A model generated the notes under the pieces. It saw nothing but the letters and a program-made list of their open reading frames with translations, searched no databases and was not told the DNA's origin. From a bacterium (GTDB lineage Bacteria; Electryoneota; RPQS01), in the NCBI GenBank assembly GCA_016721565.1, contig JADKHW010000002.1, positions 248,001-312,000 of the forward strand: a stretch of 64,000 nucleotides of DNA, given 5' to 3'. Made by a program: the position numbers and the translations under genes. Of the stretch, positions 39,198 to 51,306 are shown one piece after another; positions within the stretch are counted from its first letter, which is position 1; every line of letters starts with the position of its first letter.

Positions 39198-41332
39198 GTA
39201 GGAAAACGGGGAGGTTTGTGGGGGGAGCGTCGGAGTAATTACTAACAATATATCCGACTTCACGAGAGTATCAAGCCAGATTCGAGTTGGCGCGGCGGAA
39301 ATGGGTTTTTGGAGAGGCGAGGAGGGGTTGTAAGGGGTTGTTTCTGTGTAAAACGCTAATAATTGACGGAACAGGAGTATTTTATAAACAGGGGGTTAAC
39401 TTTTGGGGGTGCACCTTTTTTCACAAAGTCTTAGCGCTGGTCACTTGATGTAGGTTTTTTCATTACCCTAATATACGACAATTTGAACGCATGGTCAAGA
39501 GAAATTTTCTGAATATTGAACTTAGGAAGTGTTGAAATTGGGAGTTAGGGAGAAATTTGGGTTTGGGAGGGGCGGGGGCAGCGTCTGTGCCGGGACAGAC
39601 GCGGTTACGGTTTTCCAGCATTAACTAAAGGTATAATCCTCCTGTTCGTATTGAGCGAAAAACTCTAAGAAGCCAATCGGTCACCGTCAGTGGCTCTGGA
39701 GTGTTCTCCGGAAGATGTTGCTCGTCTCGAAGCTGTTGGCCTGTCGGCCCAACAAATCGAAGAGCTTTAACTCACGTTCGAAACCGATGCAAGTCTGTAT
39801 TGAATTGTAAAAGCATTAAATGGATTGGGATATGCAGACAGCAGGGTGAATCTCTGGGCTTGGAACCGGATCAGCCACATCTAAACCTCATGGTAGGTGC
39901 GGATAAGATTAACCCGAAGTATTGAATCAGGCGCGAGCTGAATGCCCATCATCATAGAGCTTTGTTAGCAAAACAATGCCTCCAAGCCCTGCATAGTTCC
40001 AAGGTCATGCCCTCCTGTTTAGCCTTACCCGACCACCCCATTTGTTTCTGAACCTTTATAGCCCAGAGCACAGCCATGCGTAAACACCGTGCGTCATTTC
40101 GCTATCGACAATTCCTGATAGAACTACCAAAAGCTCCAAACGAACTCAACAGGATACTGAGCAAGTCATGTATTGATCACAGTGAATCCCCGTTCCGTTA
40201 ATCGACTGCCCAAACCGCTTTGGGTTGGAGTATTCGCGGGAGTCATCACCCTTAAGATGTCCAACCAAGAAACGGTCTTGCTGACATCTGGATAGTCATC
40301 GCCTAGTCAGCACTCAAAGTGCAATCTCCGGTGCCCAGTCCCCCCGTGTCGCCTTCAAATAAAGAGTCGGTTGAACTTGGCCAGAATAGCCGAATGAAAA
40401 GATCATATTCAACAACGGAACCCGCAATCAATCCGGTCATCTAAGTTGTACTCGCTTGCCCAAGGAATCCCCGTTTGCGTCGCCAACAATATATATGTCC
40501 GAAATCAAAGTTGCGGATGCAAAACGCATCCGCCGAAAATAACCGCCACGTGATTTTGGATCCGACATGCAAAACCAAATTCTTGTCCATTGATATACTT
40601 GTTCCATCGGATTCCACTGCATCTTTGTGAGGACACCTTCCGAAGGACTGATAGTCCCAATCATAAACCTCTTCTGAAGCGCTGCAACTCCAAGCTCTGC
40701 TCCGATAAACCTTCTCCATAAAATCGGCAAATGCTTACTCCCAACAACAAAACAGCGAACGCCACCCGCGTCAAAAGATTGAATACAGATTGGATTCGCG
40801 TCATAATCGTGGTCTCCGAGGTGAGGGGTTTCGTTAGTTCCGATGACCTTTGAACAGTTAGGGAGTTTCAGGTGAGATTGTCAAGGGGTGGCAGACCCCA
40901 TCCCCCTGCCCCTTCCCCCGTGAACGGAGGAAGGGGAGATCGGAAGCGGAGAGATTCTTCAGGCTGCAGTGGCCTTACCCTACAGGGACATGCTGGATGA
41001 CGACACGTTTAGGGTCAAGATGCACTTGGGAATATCGGGTGGCTTGGGTAGGTCCCTTCGCTTCGCTACGGGATGACAATGTCATTTACGTCTTCGATCT
41101 TGCTTGGGGCGGGCGGATTGCCATCCGCCCCTACAAGGGATGCGTGTTGTTCGGCAGGCACGGGGCCAGCCGCTACATTTTTGAGAGCGGAGCGCACGCA
41201 GTGCGGCACTACAAGATACACGACGTCGTTCGGGGCGGGCGGCACGCCTGCCGCCCCTACAGCTTAAAGGCAGGTCGTGCTTGCGTGGCAGAAGGTGGCG
41301 GGCTTGCATAACCGGGAGTTCGGTGAAATTGT
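39198..41332. other. Gene-poor region, about 2.1 kb
   Basis: No convincing complete gene is present. It contains a hairpin (GCGTCTGT with ACAGACGC near 39582-39602), a 27-codon coding-like remnant at 39690-39770, a possible dockerin-like remnant on the minus strand near 40437-40730, and three related palindromic repeats at 41106-41260. It looks like decayed accessory DNA. Confidence 0.5.
41106..41260. repeat. Three related palindromic intergenic repeats
   Basis: Units at 41106-41134, about 41183-41212 and 41232-41260. Each is a GC-rich imperfect palindrome ending in CTACA: GGGCGGAT with ATCCGCCC, GCGGAGCGCAC with GTGCGGCAC, and GGGCGGCA with TGCCGCCC. Hairpin arms differ in sequence but pair within each unit, as expected if the fold is conserved. 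Confidence 0.6.
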
Positions 41333-41369
41333 AACAAAAAACACGAGCTTCCACTCGTGTTTTTTGTTG
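41333..41369. terminator. Bidirectional terminator, 15-bp perfect stem
   Basis: AACAAAAAACACGAG (41333-41347) pairs with CTCGTGTTTTTTGTT (41354-41368). It lies just past the stop codon of the pepF remnant at 41389, and probably belonged to that gene. Confidence 0.85.
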
Positions 41370-41388
41370 TGGACCCGCAGGCAGGAGT

Positions 41389-41451
41389 CTAAATGCGCTT
41401 GGTCTGTTTTAGAAGTTTTCCCATCTCGTTCACGAGTTCGGCGAGCTTCTC
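41389..41451 (-). pseudogene. 3'-end remnant of a second oligoendopeptidase F gene
   Basis: The last 20 codons plus stop encode EKLAELVNEMGKLLKQTKRI. The intact pepF at 62618 ends in KLSELVDEMEKLLKQTKRI, so about 16 of 19 residues are identical. Upstream of the matching part the frame hits a stop and homology ends. The former gene's terminator follows at 41333. This is the stump of a deleted or recombined paralogue. Confidence 0.75.
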
Positions 41452-41487
41452 TCAAAATCGCGCACATTTATTGCTTGGAATCGACAG

Positions 41488-41520
41488 ACCAAGAAAGCCC
41501 CCGTTGGGGCTTTCTTGGTT
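41488..41520. terminator. Terminator of the giant secreted protein at 41548
   Basis: ACCAAGAAAGCCCC (41488-41501) pairs perfectly with GGGGCTTTCTTGGT (41506-41519) over a 4-base loop, 28 bases past the stop codon on the minus strand. Confidence 0.8.
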
Positions 41521-41547
41521 TAGTCTATCTTTTGGACACAATTCCGA

Positions 41548-44500
41548 TCAGTGTCGCAAACTGACCTCGCTCTTCGCACTTGGTGCCGACATCAAACCGG
41601 GAGTACCGGCTGAAGCAACGACTTTGTAGAACATTGTTCGATTGGCAGGATTGAGCGGAATGGTGATCGAATTCGTTGTTGTCGTGCCTTCAAGCGTCGT
41701 GTATGGGCCTTGAAATTCGATTGCGGAATAGAGTTGGAACTCGGGAGCAAATCCATTGGCGCGCCACCTAAAGGTGATTTGGGCCGACAGTGGGTCGTAA
41801 CGAATCGTAAGCGAGTCAGGAGGAAGCAACTCGATCACTGTTAGCGCAAGCGGGAAAGAGATTGAATCTTGCGCGACACTGTTGGATTCAATAACTAAAC
41901 TCCCTGAGTACGTTCCTGTCGCTAACCCGGCTGAATTGAACAAGACTGGAACTGAAACGCATGTGTTTGGCTCAATGAGTCCGTAGGGTTGACCCGGAAC
42001 GGAGCACCAATCAGGAATCTTATAGAACCGAACGGCCAATGACGGAATAAGAAAGGTGCCGTTAAAAGCTGCTGAGTGGCCAATCGTTCCGGCGGCATTT
42101 TCAATTCCGATGGTGCAGCTTCCCACATCTCCAAGAAGCGTACGATACTGCACGACGATGTCGCCATATGAATAGAGAATAGCCTGGAACGTGCAATGAC
42201 CACCTGAGGCCACAATATTCATGCTATCCCATTGGACGATGAACCTGTGATGTGTCGGATCGGAAAAGTACAATATTCGACTGGCTGCGTCGGGCTGAAG
42301 ATCGTCCCAGAACGCGGCAATCATATTGTTCGGAGTCGTAATTGACGGCAATGATGTGTTTAGCGGATCCAAACTAATCGCGCCAAACTGAAGATTACCA
42401 TTTGTAGTAATCGATACCGAATCATAGGCGACACCATAGAACACGAACGGAAACGGCAGCGCAACATTTTTCGCAGTATCGCTTGCAGTCAATCCTGCAT
42501 CCGAACCTGAGGCTACGATGTCGGACCAAGCATACACAGGGCCATCAGGTTCACGGGAATCTTTCCAACGGTATCCAAAGGCATCGGCGCCCGCAAAATT
42601 ATCGAGAGGAGTCGCGCCGTCGCGATCGCCAATTATTGTTGGAGTTGCTTGCACAACTCCGGCGTGATAACGCAGGGGGCATGTACCGGTATTACACAAT
42701 TGAATTGAATCAAGCTGCGAAAGACCGAACGGCACTGCCGATTCAAGCGGAACAATTTGAGTTTGCACTAAAGCTGTTCCGTCACATGGCGGGTTGGTCG
42801 AGAAGCGAATCGCTCGTTGATTACCGATTCCAAATGCCGACGGCTGTGTTACGCCATTGCATTGCACATTGTGGTAAGTGAAGCTATTGGCGGTCATACC
42901 GACAGAGCAGGTTGACGTCAATCCGAGGCTATCGTACTGGAATGTGATCTCGTTATCACCTGTAACCGTCGGGAAATATGCCTGATCGTAGAAGATGCAC
43001 TCAAACGTTTCCAGAGTGCCACGCGGACTAAAGTGATCGGAATGGTAGTTTTCGATAATGAATGTGTGTTCATCCGGTCTGTATTGCGTGGCAATTTGCT
43101 GAACAGCCAGAGTGGGGAATAGATTGTCCCAATATGGGTAAACACCGGCAGGCATTGCGGCTTGCGGAAAACAGTTGTCCAGTGAGTTTGTCGAACCTGC
43201 GGTGAACGTGATAAAGCCGTTAGATCCGATGTAGTACTGGCTGTAAGTTGCGCCGTAGAACTTTACCGGGAATGGGAAAAGGTAAGGACCAACGAAACTA
43301 TTGTCGGTGAAGCCGTGCACCGCATCACCCGATCCGCCTTGATAAGGCGACACGGTTTTCCATTCATACACAGGGCCAGCCAAATCCGAGTTTTCACAAG
43401 CGAAATAGCCATACATGTCTGGAGGCGAACAGACGAATCTTGGATCTGTAACAAGCGTGATGTTTTGCGTCGTGGTTGATCCGCTGTTGACGATGACTCC
43501 GAAAGCTTGTCCCGGAGCACAACCTTGGTATGTTACGTTGATCGTATAGGTACCGGGAGCGAGAGTTGAAAACGAAAAAAATCCAAGCGCATCGCTCAAA
43601 ACGGGGGCGGGAATAGTAGGGCCGGACAGCGACACGGTTGCGTCGGCGGCTGGGCCACCGCTACACGACGTTACGAGGCCGTTAAGCCCACCAAAACTTA
43701 GGAGGGAGAAATTTTGCGCTGTTGTGACCCCACTCGTCAGCACGATTCCGGTCACTCTACCCGTCACGCAACCTGGGAAGTCTGCTGTCACGTTGTAACT
43801 TCCGGGAAGCAATCCCGTAAACATATAATACCCTGTGCTGTCAGCAATCACAGGAGTAGGATTACTCGGCCCGGCTGTCAAGACAACGGTTGCGAAAGCG
43901 GCAGGTTCGCCGATGCAGTTGATCACGTGTCCTTCGATTGCAGCTAATGGCGCGAGTGTAAGGTTTTGAATTGCAGCATTTCCGCTGATGATTGAAATGC
44001 CGCCAACTTGCCCGGTCAAACAGCTGGGGTAGGTCACTGTGAGGACATAGGTTCCGGCAATGAGTGGTGCAAACGTGTAGTGCCCGAGACTGTCCGCAAT
44101 TTGTACAGGGGGAACAGTTGGTCCGCCTGTTAACGTGCATGTCGCGCCGGCTGCGGGAACCGCGCTGCAATTTGTAATCGTTCCGCTCAGTGATGCGAAA
44201 CTCTGTAACGAGAAATTGCGCGTATTCAATCCATTTGCGATTACGACGGAGTTAATAGTGCTGGGAACACAACCAGCTTGCTCTACTGCAACATTATGCA
44301 AACCTGCTACCAGATTCAAGAATTGGTATGCGCCCGTCGAGTCGGTTACCGTGCCACGCGGGCCGCTTGGTCCCGTTGTGATTGCGACTGAGGCGCCAAT
44401 CGAAGGCAAACCAGAACACGAGGTAACAATGCCCTGCAAATAAGGCGGCGCCTGCAACGTGAGATTTCTTACAACCACGCCACTGCTGACGACAATCCCG

Positions 44501-46398
44501 GTGATGCTGCCATTGAGACAACCGGGGTAAGTCACGGACACGATATAGGTGCCTGACGCGAGCAATGGAAACGAGTAGAATCCCGCCGCATCAGTTTGTT
44601 GAGAAGGCGGATGCGTCGGACCGCCGCTTAGTGACACTGTTGCATCAACCGCAGGGCCGCCAAGACAGGAAGTAATTGTGCCTTGAATAGTTCCCAACGG
44701 CGACAGCGTGACATTACGCGTGTTGATTCCTGATATCACCACAACTCCGGAAACCGTCGATGTCAAGCAGGTTGCGTACGCCACTGTAAACGTGTAGGTG
44801 CCTGGCAATAGTCCGGAGAAACTGAATAATCCGTTTGCATCCGTTGTCGTCGCGGGCGGATGTGTTGGACCCACAGTTATGTTCACCGTTGCGCCGGCAG
44901 CCGATCCACCGGAACATGACGTCACCGTGCCCTGCAAAGTTCCGAATGGTGACAATGTAAAGTTGCGTGTCGTTGTGCCGCCGCTTGTAACCACTTGCCC
45001 CGTTGCGGGAGTTGACGTGAGACATGACGGGAAGCTGCAACTGACGGTGTAAGTACCTGCTGGAAGACTAAACGCATAGTGCCCTGCTGCATCGGTGAGT
45101 TGTGTCGGCGGAGTGTACACACCCGCGCTGACAGACATCGTAGCTCCAACAGCTGGGCCACCGGAGCAGGATGTGACGATGCCTTCGAGAGTGCCCGGCG
45201 CATTCAATGTCAGATTTGCAGTCTGCGCCTGCGAAGGGACAAAGTTCAATCCTGCTTGCGTGATATCTGAACACGGGTACTTGCGACCCAAGAGTGAGTA
45301 TGCGCCCGGCGCAACGGTCGTTGTGAAGAAGCCGTTGATGTCTGTTGTTAACGGCAGATGCGGATTGCCGGGGAAAGATACTGTAGCGTTCGAGGCTGGG
45401 CCGCCTGTGCAGTTTGTAACAGTGCCGGACAATGTTGCCATGTAAACCGAGCCTATACCACCATACGAGACGACGTCGCCCTCGTTCCAGCCATGCGAGT
45501 TTACATCTGGATTGTTGTGCGAATAGTACTCGCTGAAGATTGTACCGTTCTGAATACCAGTCGTGTAATTCGTTTCAGCGGCAACCTTTTGAACAACTTG
45601 GATGCGAATCTGACTGTTTCCATTCTGATCGGCGTTCGTTGTGGCGTCGTATAACTAAACTTGAAATAACTCTTGATCACCCGTCACGTCACGGCCAATT
45701 TCAAACCACTCGACGATGAATGCGTGTTCAGCCGAATGGTAATAGTAACAAATATCACCGCCAAGCTCGGTATCAAAATTGTCCCACATTGCCATGATCG
45801 CGTGCCCCATGGACGGATAAGGTAGCGGATCTCCGCGATCGTCGTTATTCGCACCGTCAAAAGTTAGCGCGCCCTCCGAGCTAATGTACACTTGTGTGTA
45901 ATTAACACCATAAAATCGAAAGGTGAACGGGAGTGCAACAGGAACAGAAGTGCGGTCCAATTGATTAGTTGCGGTTCCTGGACCACCGTTTGAAGGAGAG
46001 ATTTCAAACCAATTGTACACAACGCCGTTCACGTCGCCGTTCTCGACTGCGCTGTAACCAGCGGCATCAGGAATGCTCGCGGCATTGGTTACATCGACAG
46101 GAAAAGCAATGTTTTGGGTGGTTGCTGCGCTGACTATGACGCTGTTTTGCGTAATCGCTCCGCAATTCGTGTCTACAACGCGGACGTGATATGATCCTTG
46201 CTCAATCGAAAACGAGTAGAAACCGGCCGCATTCGTAGTAGCGGCGGGAATTGCCGTTCCGAGCAAAGTTACAGTGGCACCGTTTGCCGGGCCGCCGGTG
46301 CAGCGTGTAATCGTACCAGATAAAACGCCGGGAACGGCGTACGCAAATTGTAAACTTGCGATCAGGACAACAAGCAGAAGCGCGCGAAGCAGGTTCAT
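41548..46398 (-). CDS. Giant secreted protein with nine carboxypeptidase-regulatory-like repeats (one frame break)
   Basis: About 1,616 residues. The ATG at 46398 opens a signal peptide (LLLVVLIASLQFAYA). Frame 45655-46398 runs into the main frame 41548-45441: LFQV is continued by LYDATTNADQNGNSQIRIQ in the next frame, so one indel near 45655 splits the gene. Nine CarboxypepD_reg-like units of about 80 residues, each with a cysteine near its start (GTVTSCSGG) and one near its end (YPSCLTS), which could form a disulfide. Three copies of a beta-rich module (ENSDLAGPVYEWK, then FYGATYSQYYIGSNGFITF) and a fibronectin-like C-terminus follow. No catalytic site is seen; adhesion or a structural surface role is inferred. 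It is a paralogue of the non-protease part of the next gene. Confidence 0.72.
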
Positions 46399-46444
46399 CT
46401 TAAACTCTCTGTAAAGTGTTCATGGGACGGAAAATGTGACATCA

Positions 46445-49400
46445 TCAGCGGATATTCATCTCGCGCGACAAGATGCTAAAGTCATTCGATGCAATGACGA
46501 CAAAAAACTTCAAAGGACTCGTGGGAGCGGGTATACTTAAAAAGGTGTCCAGGGTAGAACCTTCAAATGTCGTAAACGGACCAACAGGGGAGGTTGATGA
46601 ATACAATTCGTAGACGGGGCCACCTGTGTCCTGCCAGCGGAATTCCATCTCATTAGTTTCCGAATTGAAAATGATAGACAATTCCAAAGGCGCAAACGGT
46701 GTCGGTGCGTTCGTTTGCACGGTAACGTCGTCAATGTACCAACCTTCGCGAGTCGAATTGTCATTTGAGCAGAAGCGGAAAGCGATTTGGACAGACTGAC
46801 CTGCGTAGGCAGAGAGATCAACATCATACGTCGTCCACGTTGTGATCAAGCCTCCAAAACACGGCACACCCGGAAGCGGCCCCGTGTAGGGATCCTCTGG
46901 CTGATCCTCAAAGGGAAATATCTTGTTGTATTCTTGCACGGGCTCAACCCACTCGAAGGGACCGCCGTCGGCAGATACTTCGATGATGCCGCCGTCAAAC
47001 GCAGAGTCCGGCGCATTGTTTGAAGTGCGCGTTTCGATTTGCATTGAAAACTGTAGCATGGCACCGGGTAGCAAATCAGCAATGATCGGACTCATCAATC
47101 GGGCATCATTGTTGTTCGAATAGCCGCCGGTCGCAACATCACCGCACTTGTATGAACTTGGCGCACTGCGAGAACGCTCAGTAGATATGTGCCAGTCATC
47201 TTCCCAGTTTGGTGCGCCAATGTGCGACCACCCTCCTGCGCCTTGGTCAAAATGTTCATCGAGAAACAAGACGAATGGCAGAGAAGCCAAGGACAGATTT
47301 TGCGTCAACCGTTGTCCGCGGAGAAGTGGAGTAGAGGCTATCTGCTTAAAAACATAGTTGCTCTTTGTGAACGTGAGAGTCTGCGATCCCTCGGCGACGA
47401 TCATTTCATAGAATCCAGTCTGGTCGGAGTATGCAAACGCATCGCCTTCAATCCAGTGAACTTCCACGTTACGTAATGGGCGATGTGTGGTCGAATCGAT
47501 AATCGTTCCCACAATGCGCGGGAAGGGCACAAGCGTGACGTTCATTTGAACGGATTGACCGCCTTGCAGCGCTGCGGTGGGAACAATTTGCTCAATATAA
47601 TCGAAACGCGAGAAACCCAGCGATTGAATCCCGAAATTTGTTACAATTTCATAGCGGCCGGAATCATCTGTCGAAGTGAATGCGCCGCCTTCCAGCCAAA
47701 ACACATCTGCAAACGGAACTGTCTGTCCGGTGGTTGAATCGCGAACTGTTCCCGTGATTCTTGGCAACGTGAGCATGGCGGCATTGACGACGTAAGTGTT
47801 ACCGTATTCCAAAGAGCCAGTCGTGATTTCGTTGTTTATGTAGTCCGCGCGAGCAAACACGAGAGTCTGAGTCCCTGAATCAGCGATAAGGGCATAGCGT
47901 CCGGAATCATCTGTCACGGTAGAAAGTCCACCCTCAATCCATTGAACATCGGCTTGACCTAAGAGAATGTTGGTTTGTGAATCCCTTACGGTACCGGTAA
48001 TAATCGGTTTAGAAATTAGCGAGGGCTGAATAGACATAACTGCTCCGGCAGATACGGTAACCCCGGAGAGCAGAGTTCTGGCGTAATCCGGATGCGTAAT
48101 CTGAATATCATAACTTCCGGATACGACATCCAAGTTGAAGAACCCGGTGGCATCCGTGATCTTGTGTTGTGTGCTTCCGATACGGCTTACAAGCGCACCT
48201 TGAATCGGTAAGTTCGTGAGTGAATCTCGCACATTGCCATCCAATGTGCCGTAGAGGGGTGCTGTAGAACCGCCGTAGGTGATCACACGACTGTCAGACA
48301 ATCCCTGTGAAGATGCCGACCAGACACCATTGAATCCGTACGAGTTTGTGATAGGATAGTTCTGAATGCCTGTCGTGCTCGAATTGAGAGTCGTCAAATC
48401 TAAATACTGAATTCTGATTTGGCTGTTTCCGTTGGGCGCAGGATTGGTGTAAGCGTCATAGAGCCAAACTTGAAAGGTCTCAAGTGTGGCCGGTAGCCCG
48501 AAATGCGGAATGTGATACCATTCGATGATAAATGCGTGTTCAGCAGGATTGTAGTACGTGCAGATTTGCCCACCCAAGGCGGGGTTCAAGTCATCCCAAT
48601 ACGGAACGATGGCTGCGCCTAAGAGAGAATTGGGCAATACAGAATTGGCAGCAGATGCTACGCCCGATCCGAAGGTTAGTAAACCATTGCTCGAAATCCA
48701 CAGCGAGTTGAATTCGGTGTCATAGAATTTGAATGTGAGCGGAAGATTGACTTGAACAAAGGAGTTATCAAGCGGAAGTCCCGCCAACGTACCCGGCCCC
48801 CCAGCGACGGGAGCGATTTCAAACCAATCCATAGTCGGACCATCGAGATCACTGTTCTCACAGGCAACGTATCCAGCAGCGTCTGGCGGGCTGCACAAGA
48901 AGCGCGGCTCAGGGAGCAATGTGAAATCAAGCGTCGTTGCTGCTCCAATAAGCACGTTGAAATTTGTATCCGGCGAGCACGAGAAGCCGGATGCGACAAA
49001 CGTGTAGACGCCTTGCGGCAGGCTCATTGAGTAGTGCGCGACCGCATCGGTGTTGACTGAAGGCAAAGGTACTCCGAGTACACTTACTGTTGCGCCAACC
49101 GCAGGACTACCAGCGCAGTTGGTTACAAAACCTGAAACGTTGCCGGCCGGACTTGGCTGAAGTGAATTATTCAGGATTAATGTGTCACCTTGAACAGCGA
49201 CGACGTTGAATACGGTATCAGTCGTGAAACCGAAAGCGAGAACTCCATAGAGAACGTGCCTGCCGAGGTCAGCAGCATGTATTCGCCGTTGAAATTTGTT
49301 GCGGCAGACTGCGTTGTGCCCAAGGCGCGAACTGTGACCCCGCTGATCGGTGACGACGTGTTCGCGTTGGTGACAACACCGCCAATTAGCGCAACATTGC

Positions 49401-50868
49401 CAACTGCGATCACCGCGTCATACGCATTGATCAAGCCATGGCCGAACAGATTGTCTTCACCCACCACTCCGAGATCGGTAGCGGTGTTCATAACGGCATC
49501 TTTAATCGTGATGTGATCGCAGTTCGGGCAGGCCTCGCGCATCAACGCCACAACACCCGCGACGTGCGGACCGGCCATTGAGGTACCGCTAAAAGCCGAA
49601 CTGTAACCACCGCCGGGGATACTTGAATAGACGTTTACACCGGGTGCGGAAATCTCCGGTTTGAAATTATCAGGGAGCGCTGGAGCACACGGCGTCGGAC
49701 CACGGCTTGAAAATGTTGCCAGCGGATAAGGCGGCGCGAAGTTTGTCGCATCGACGGCACCCACAGAGAATATTTGGTAGGCGTTGATTGAATAGATCGC
49801 CGGGCTTCGCAGGCCGCTGGTTGATTCATTGCCAGCCGACCATGTGATGACAGGTCCTGCGGCCTCGCAATTCAATACGACGCTATTCCAAAAATCAAAA
49901 CATTGCACATACCCGAGGCCTGTGAATACTCCCCAGGAATTTTGAATGACGTCGGGAACGTCATCAATTGTGGCGATGTTGCCGTCAGGATTTGCAAACC
50001 ATTGGAAGGCATCAATGACATCGTTGTCAAATGCACCACTGACACCTTGGTTGATCGCGTTGTTCGCAATCCAAAGGGCATTCGGCGCGCCACCAATTGT
50101 TATTGTATCCAAACCTACAAATGCCCTGCCCGCAATCGTTCCCATGACATGAGTGCCATGACTATTTAGGTCTGAGGGGAATGTTGGTGCATTGCCAAGA
50201 GCGTCGCGCCAGCAATGAGCGGCAGGAGCAAAATTCCCGCGCCAGCGAGATGCCAGTGCGGGATGATTTCCGTCTACGCCCGTGTCCAAATTCGCGACCA
50301 AGACGCCTTGGCCCGTAATCCCAAGTTCACGGTTTACACGCGTAGTTTGGATTGCGTTTTGGCCAGGTGTGGTGGTTTCAGCATCGAGCGGATTACGAGG
50401 AGATCGATCTCCTCGCTCATCAATAATCGGCTCGATCAGTTCAGCTTGGAAATTCTCCGTAACATATTTGATATCACCACGCTGCCGTAAGCTCTCTAAC
50501 CATTCCTTCGATCCGTAAACGACAAACAAGTTCTCAATCAATAGGCAGTGAACCCTTTACGCTACCCGCCCTGTTGAGCCAATTGCAACTCGGCTTCAAA
50601 CTGCGGCTGAGTAGAATTTGCGTTGTACTTGAGTGCTTCAAGCACTTCGCGATTGCGACGGGCCAGGTCGGCCTTTTTCCTCGTGGAGGCGAAAATCAAG
50701 AGTCCGAATGTCAATCGGGCTTTCGAGGATGACTATTGCACTTACAAACTCGTCGGACTTGGCCTGCTCCAGTTCAAACTCAAGTTCGGGCGAGAATTCT
50801 GCCCCAAAGCAGAGCGAATATGCCAAGACAATCCCTGCTGCAACCCAAAACATGGACACCTGTTTCAT
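46445..50868 (-). CDS. Secreted subtilisin-family (S8) protease with surface modules (two or more frame breaks)
   Basis: About 1,470 residues bridged from 50638-50868, 49177-50541 and 46445-49066. Start at ATG 50868 with AAGGAAA upstream and a signal peptide (VSMFWVAAGIVLAYSLCFG). An I9-like propeptide follows (FVSAIVILESPIDI). The catalytic triad is clear: Asp in ANLDTGVDGNHP, His in NSHGTHVMGT, Ser in FSGTSMAGPHVAG, with the oxyanion Asn region WSAGNES. After the protease come carboxypeptidase-regulatory-like repeats, the ENSDLDGPTMDWFEI beta module, a jelly-roll-like domain (GGWSHIGAPNWEDDWH) and a fibronectin-like end. It would digest proteins outside the cell, feeding the peptide importers of this window. 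Confidence 0.8.
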
Positions 50869-51306
50869 CGTTGTTTCCTTATTTGTTCATCTGTGCGAAA
50901 TCCAACCGCTGTCGGCAGGCAAAAGCGCGTGCCCACAATCTGCAATAATATATAGCAACGTAGTTTGAATTGGCAACTTTTACAAGTAATTGAGTGCTAT
51001 AAAATAGGTGTAATTGGAGATAATTAGTCATATTTTGGTCCAAAACTCGGGAAAGAGGCGAAACCGGAACTTTATCACGAGTTATTCGAACTTTCAGTTG
51101 GAAGTCGGAGGCTTCCATAGGGCGAATCTTGTTGTCTTCTTTTCCAGTCCGTCGCAACTGAGTCGCTCAACTTAGAAACGACTTTGTTTGTCAATTATTA
51201 TTTTGTTATTTAATTATTTAGATACGACTTATCTAATTCGCCCGATAATTGCTGACACGCTCAGAAGTGGCGGAATTGAGTGTAATTCGCTATTATTACC
51301 ACGATT
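50869..51306. other. Divergent promoter region between subtilisin and mobA
   Basis: About 440 AT-rich bases without a supported gene. TAATATATAG-like boxes lie near 50945-50955 for the minus strand and an AT-rich tract at 51190-51235 for the plus strand. I could not fix exact promoters. Confidence 0.35.

Noticed and set aside
37853..39245. Plus-strand frames up to 153 codons opposite the POT gene
   Set aside because: They are shadows caused by the GC-rich codon use of the transporter; no homology or Shine-Dalgarno.
39740..39925. 74-codon plus-strand ORF 39701-39925
   Set aside because: Its composition is arbitrary and the neighbouring frame is the one with a protein-like sequence.
40997..41311. 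104-codon plus-strand ORF
   Set aside because: It reads through the palindromic repeats; its protein is composed of repeat translations.
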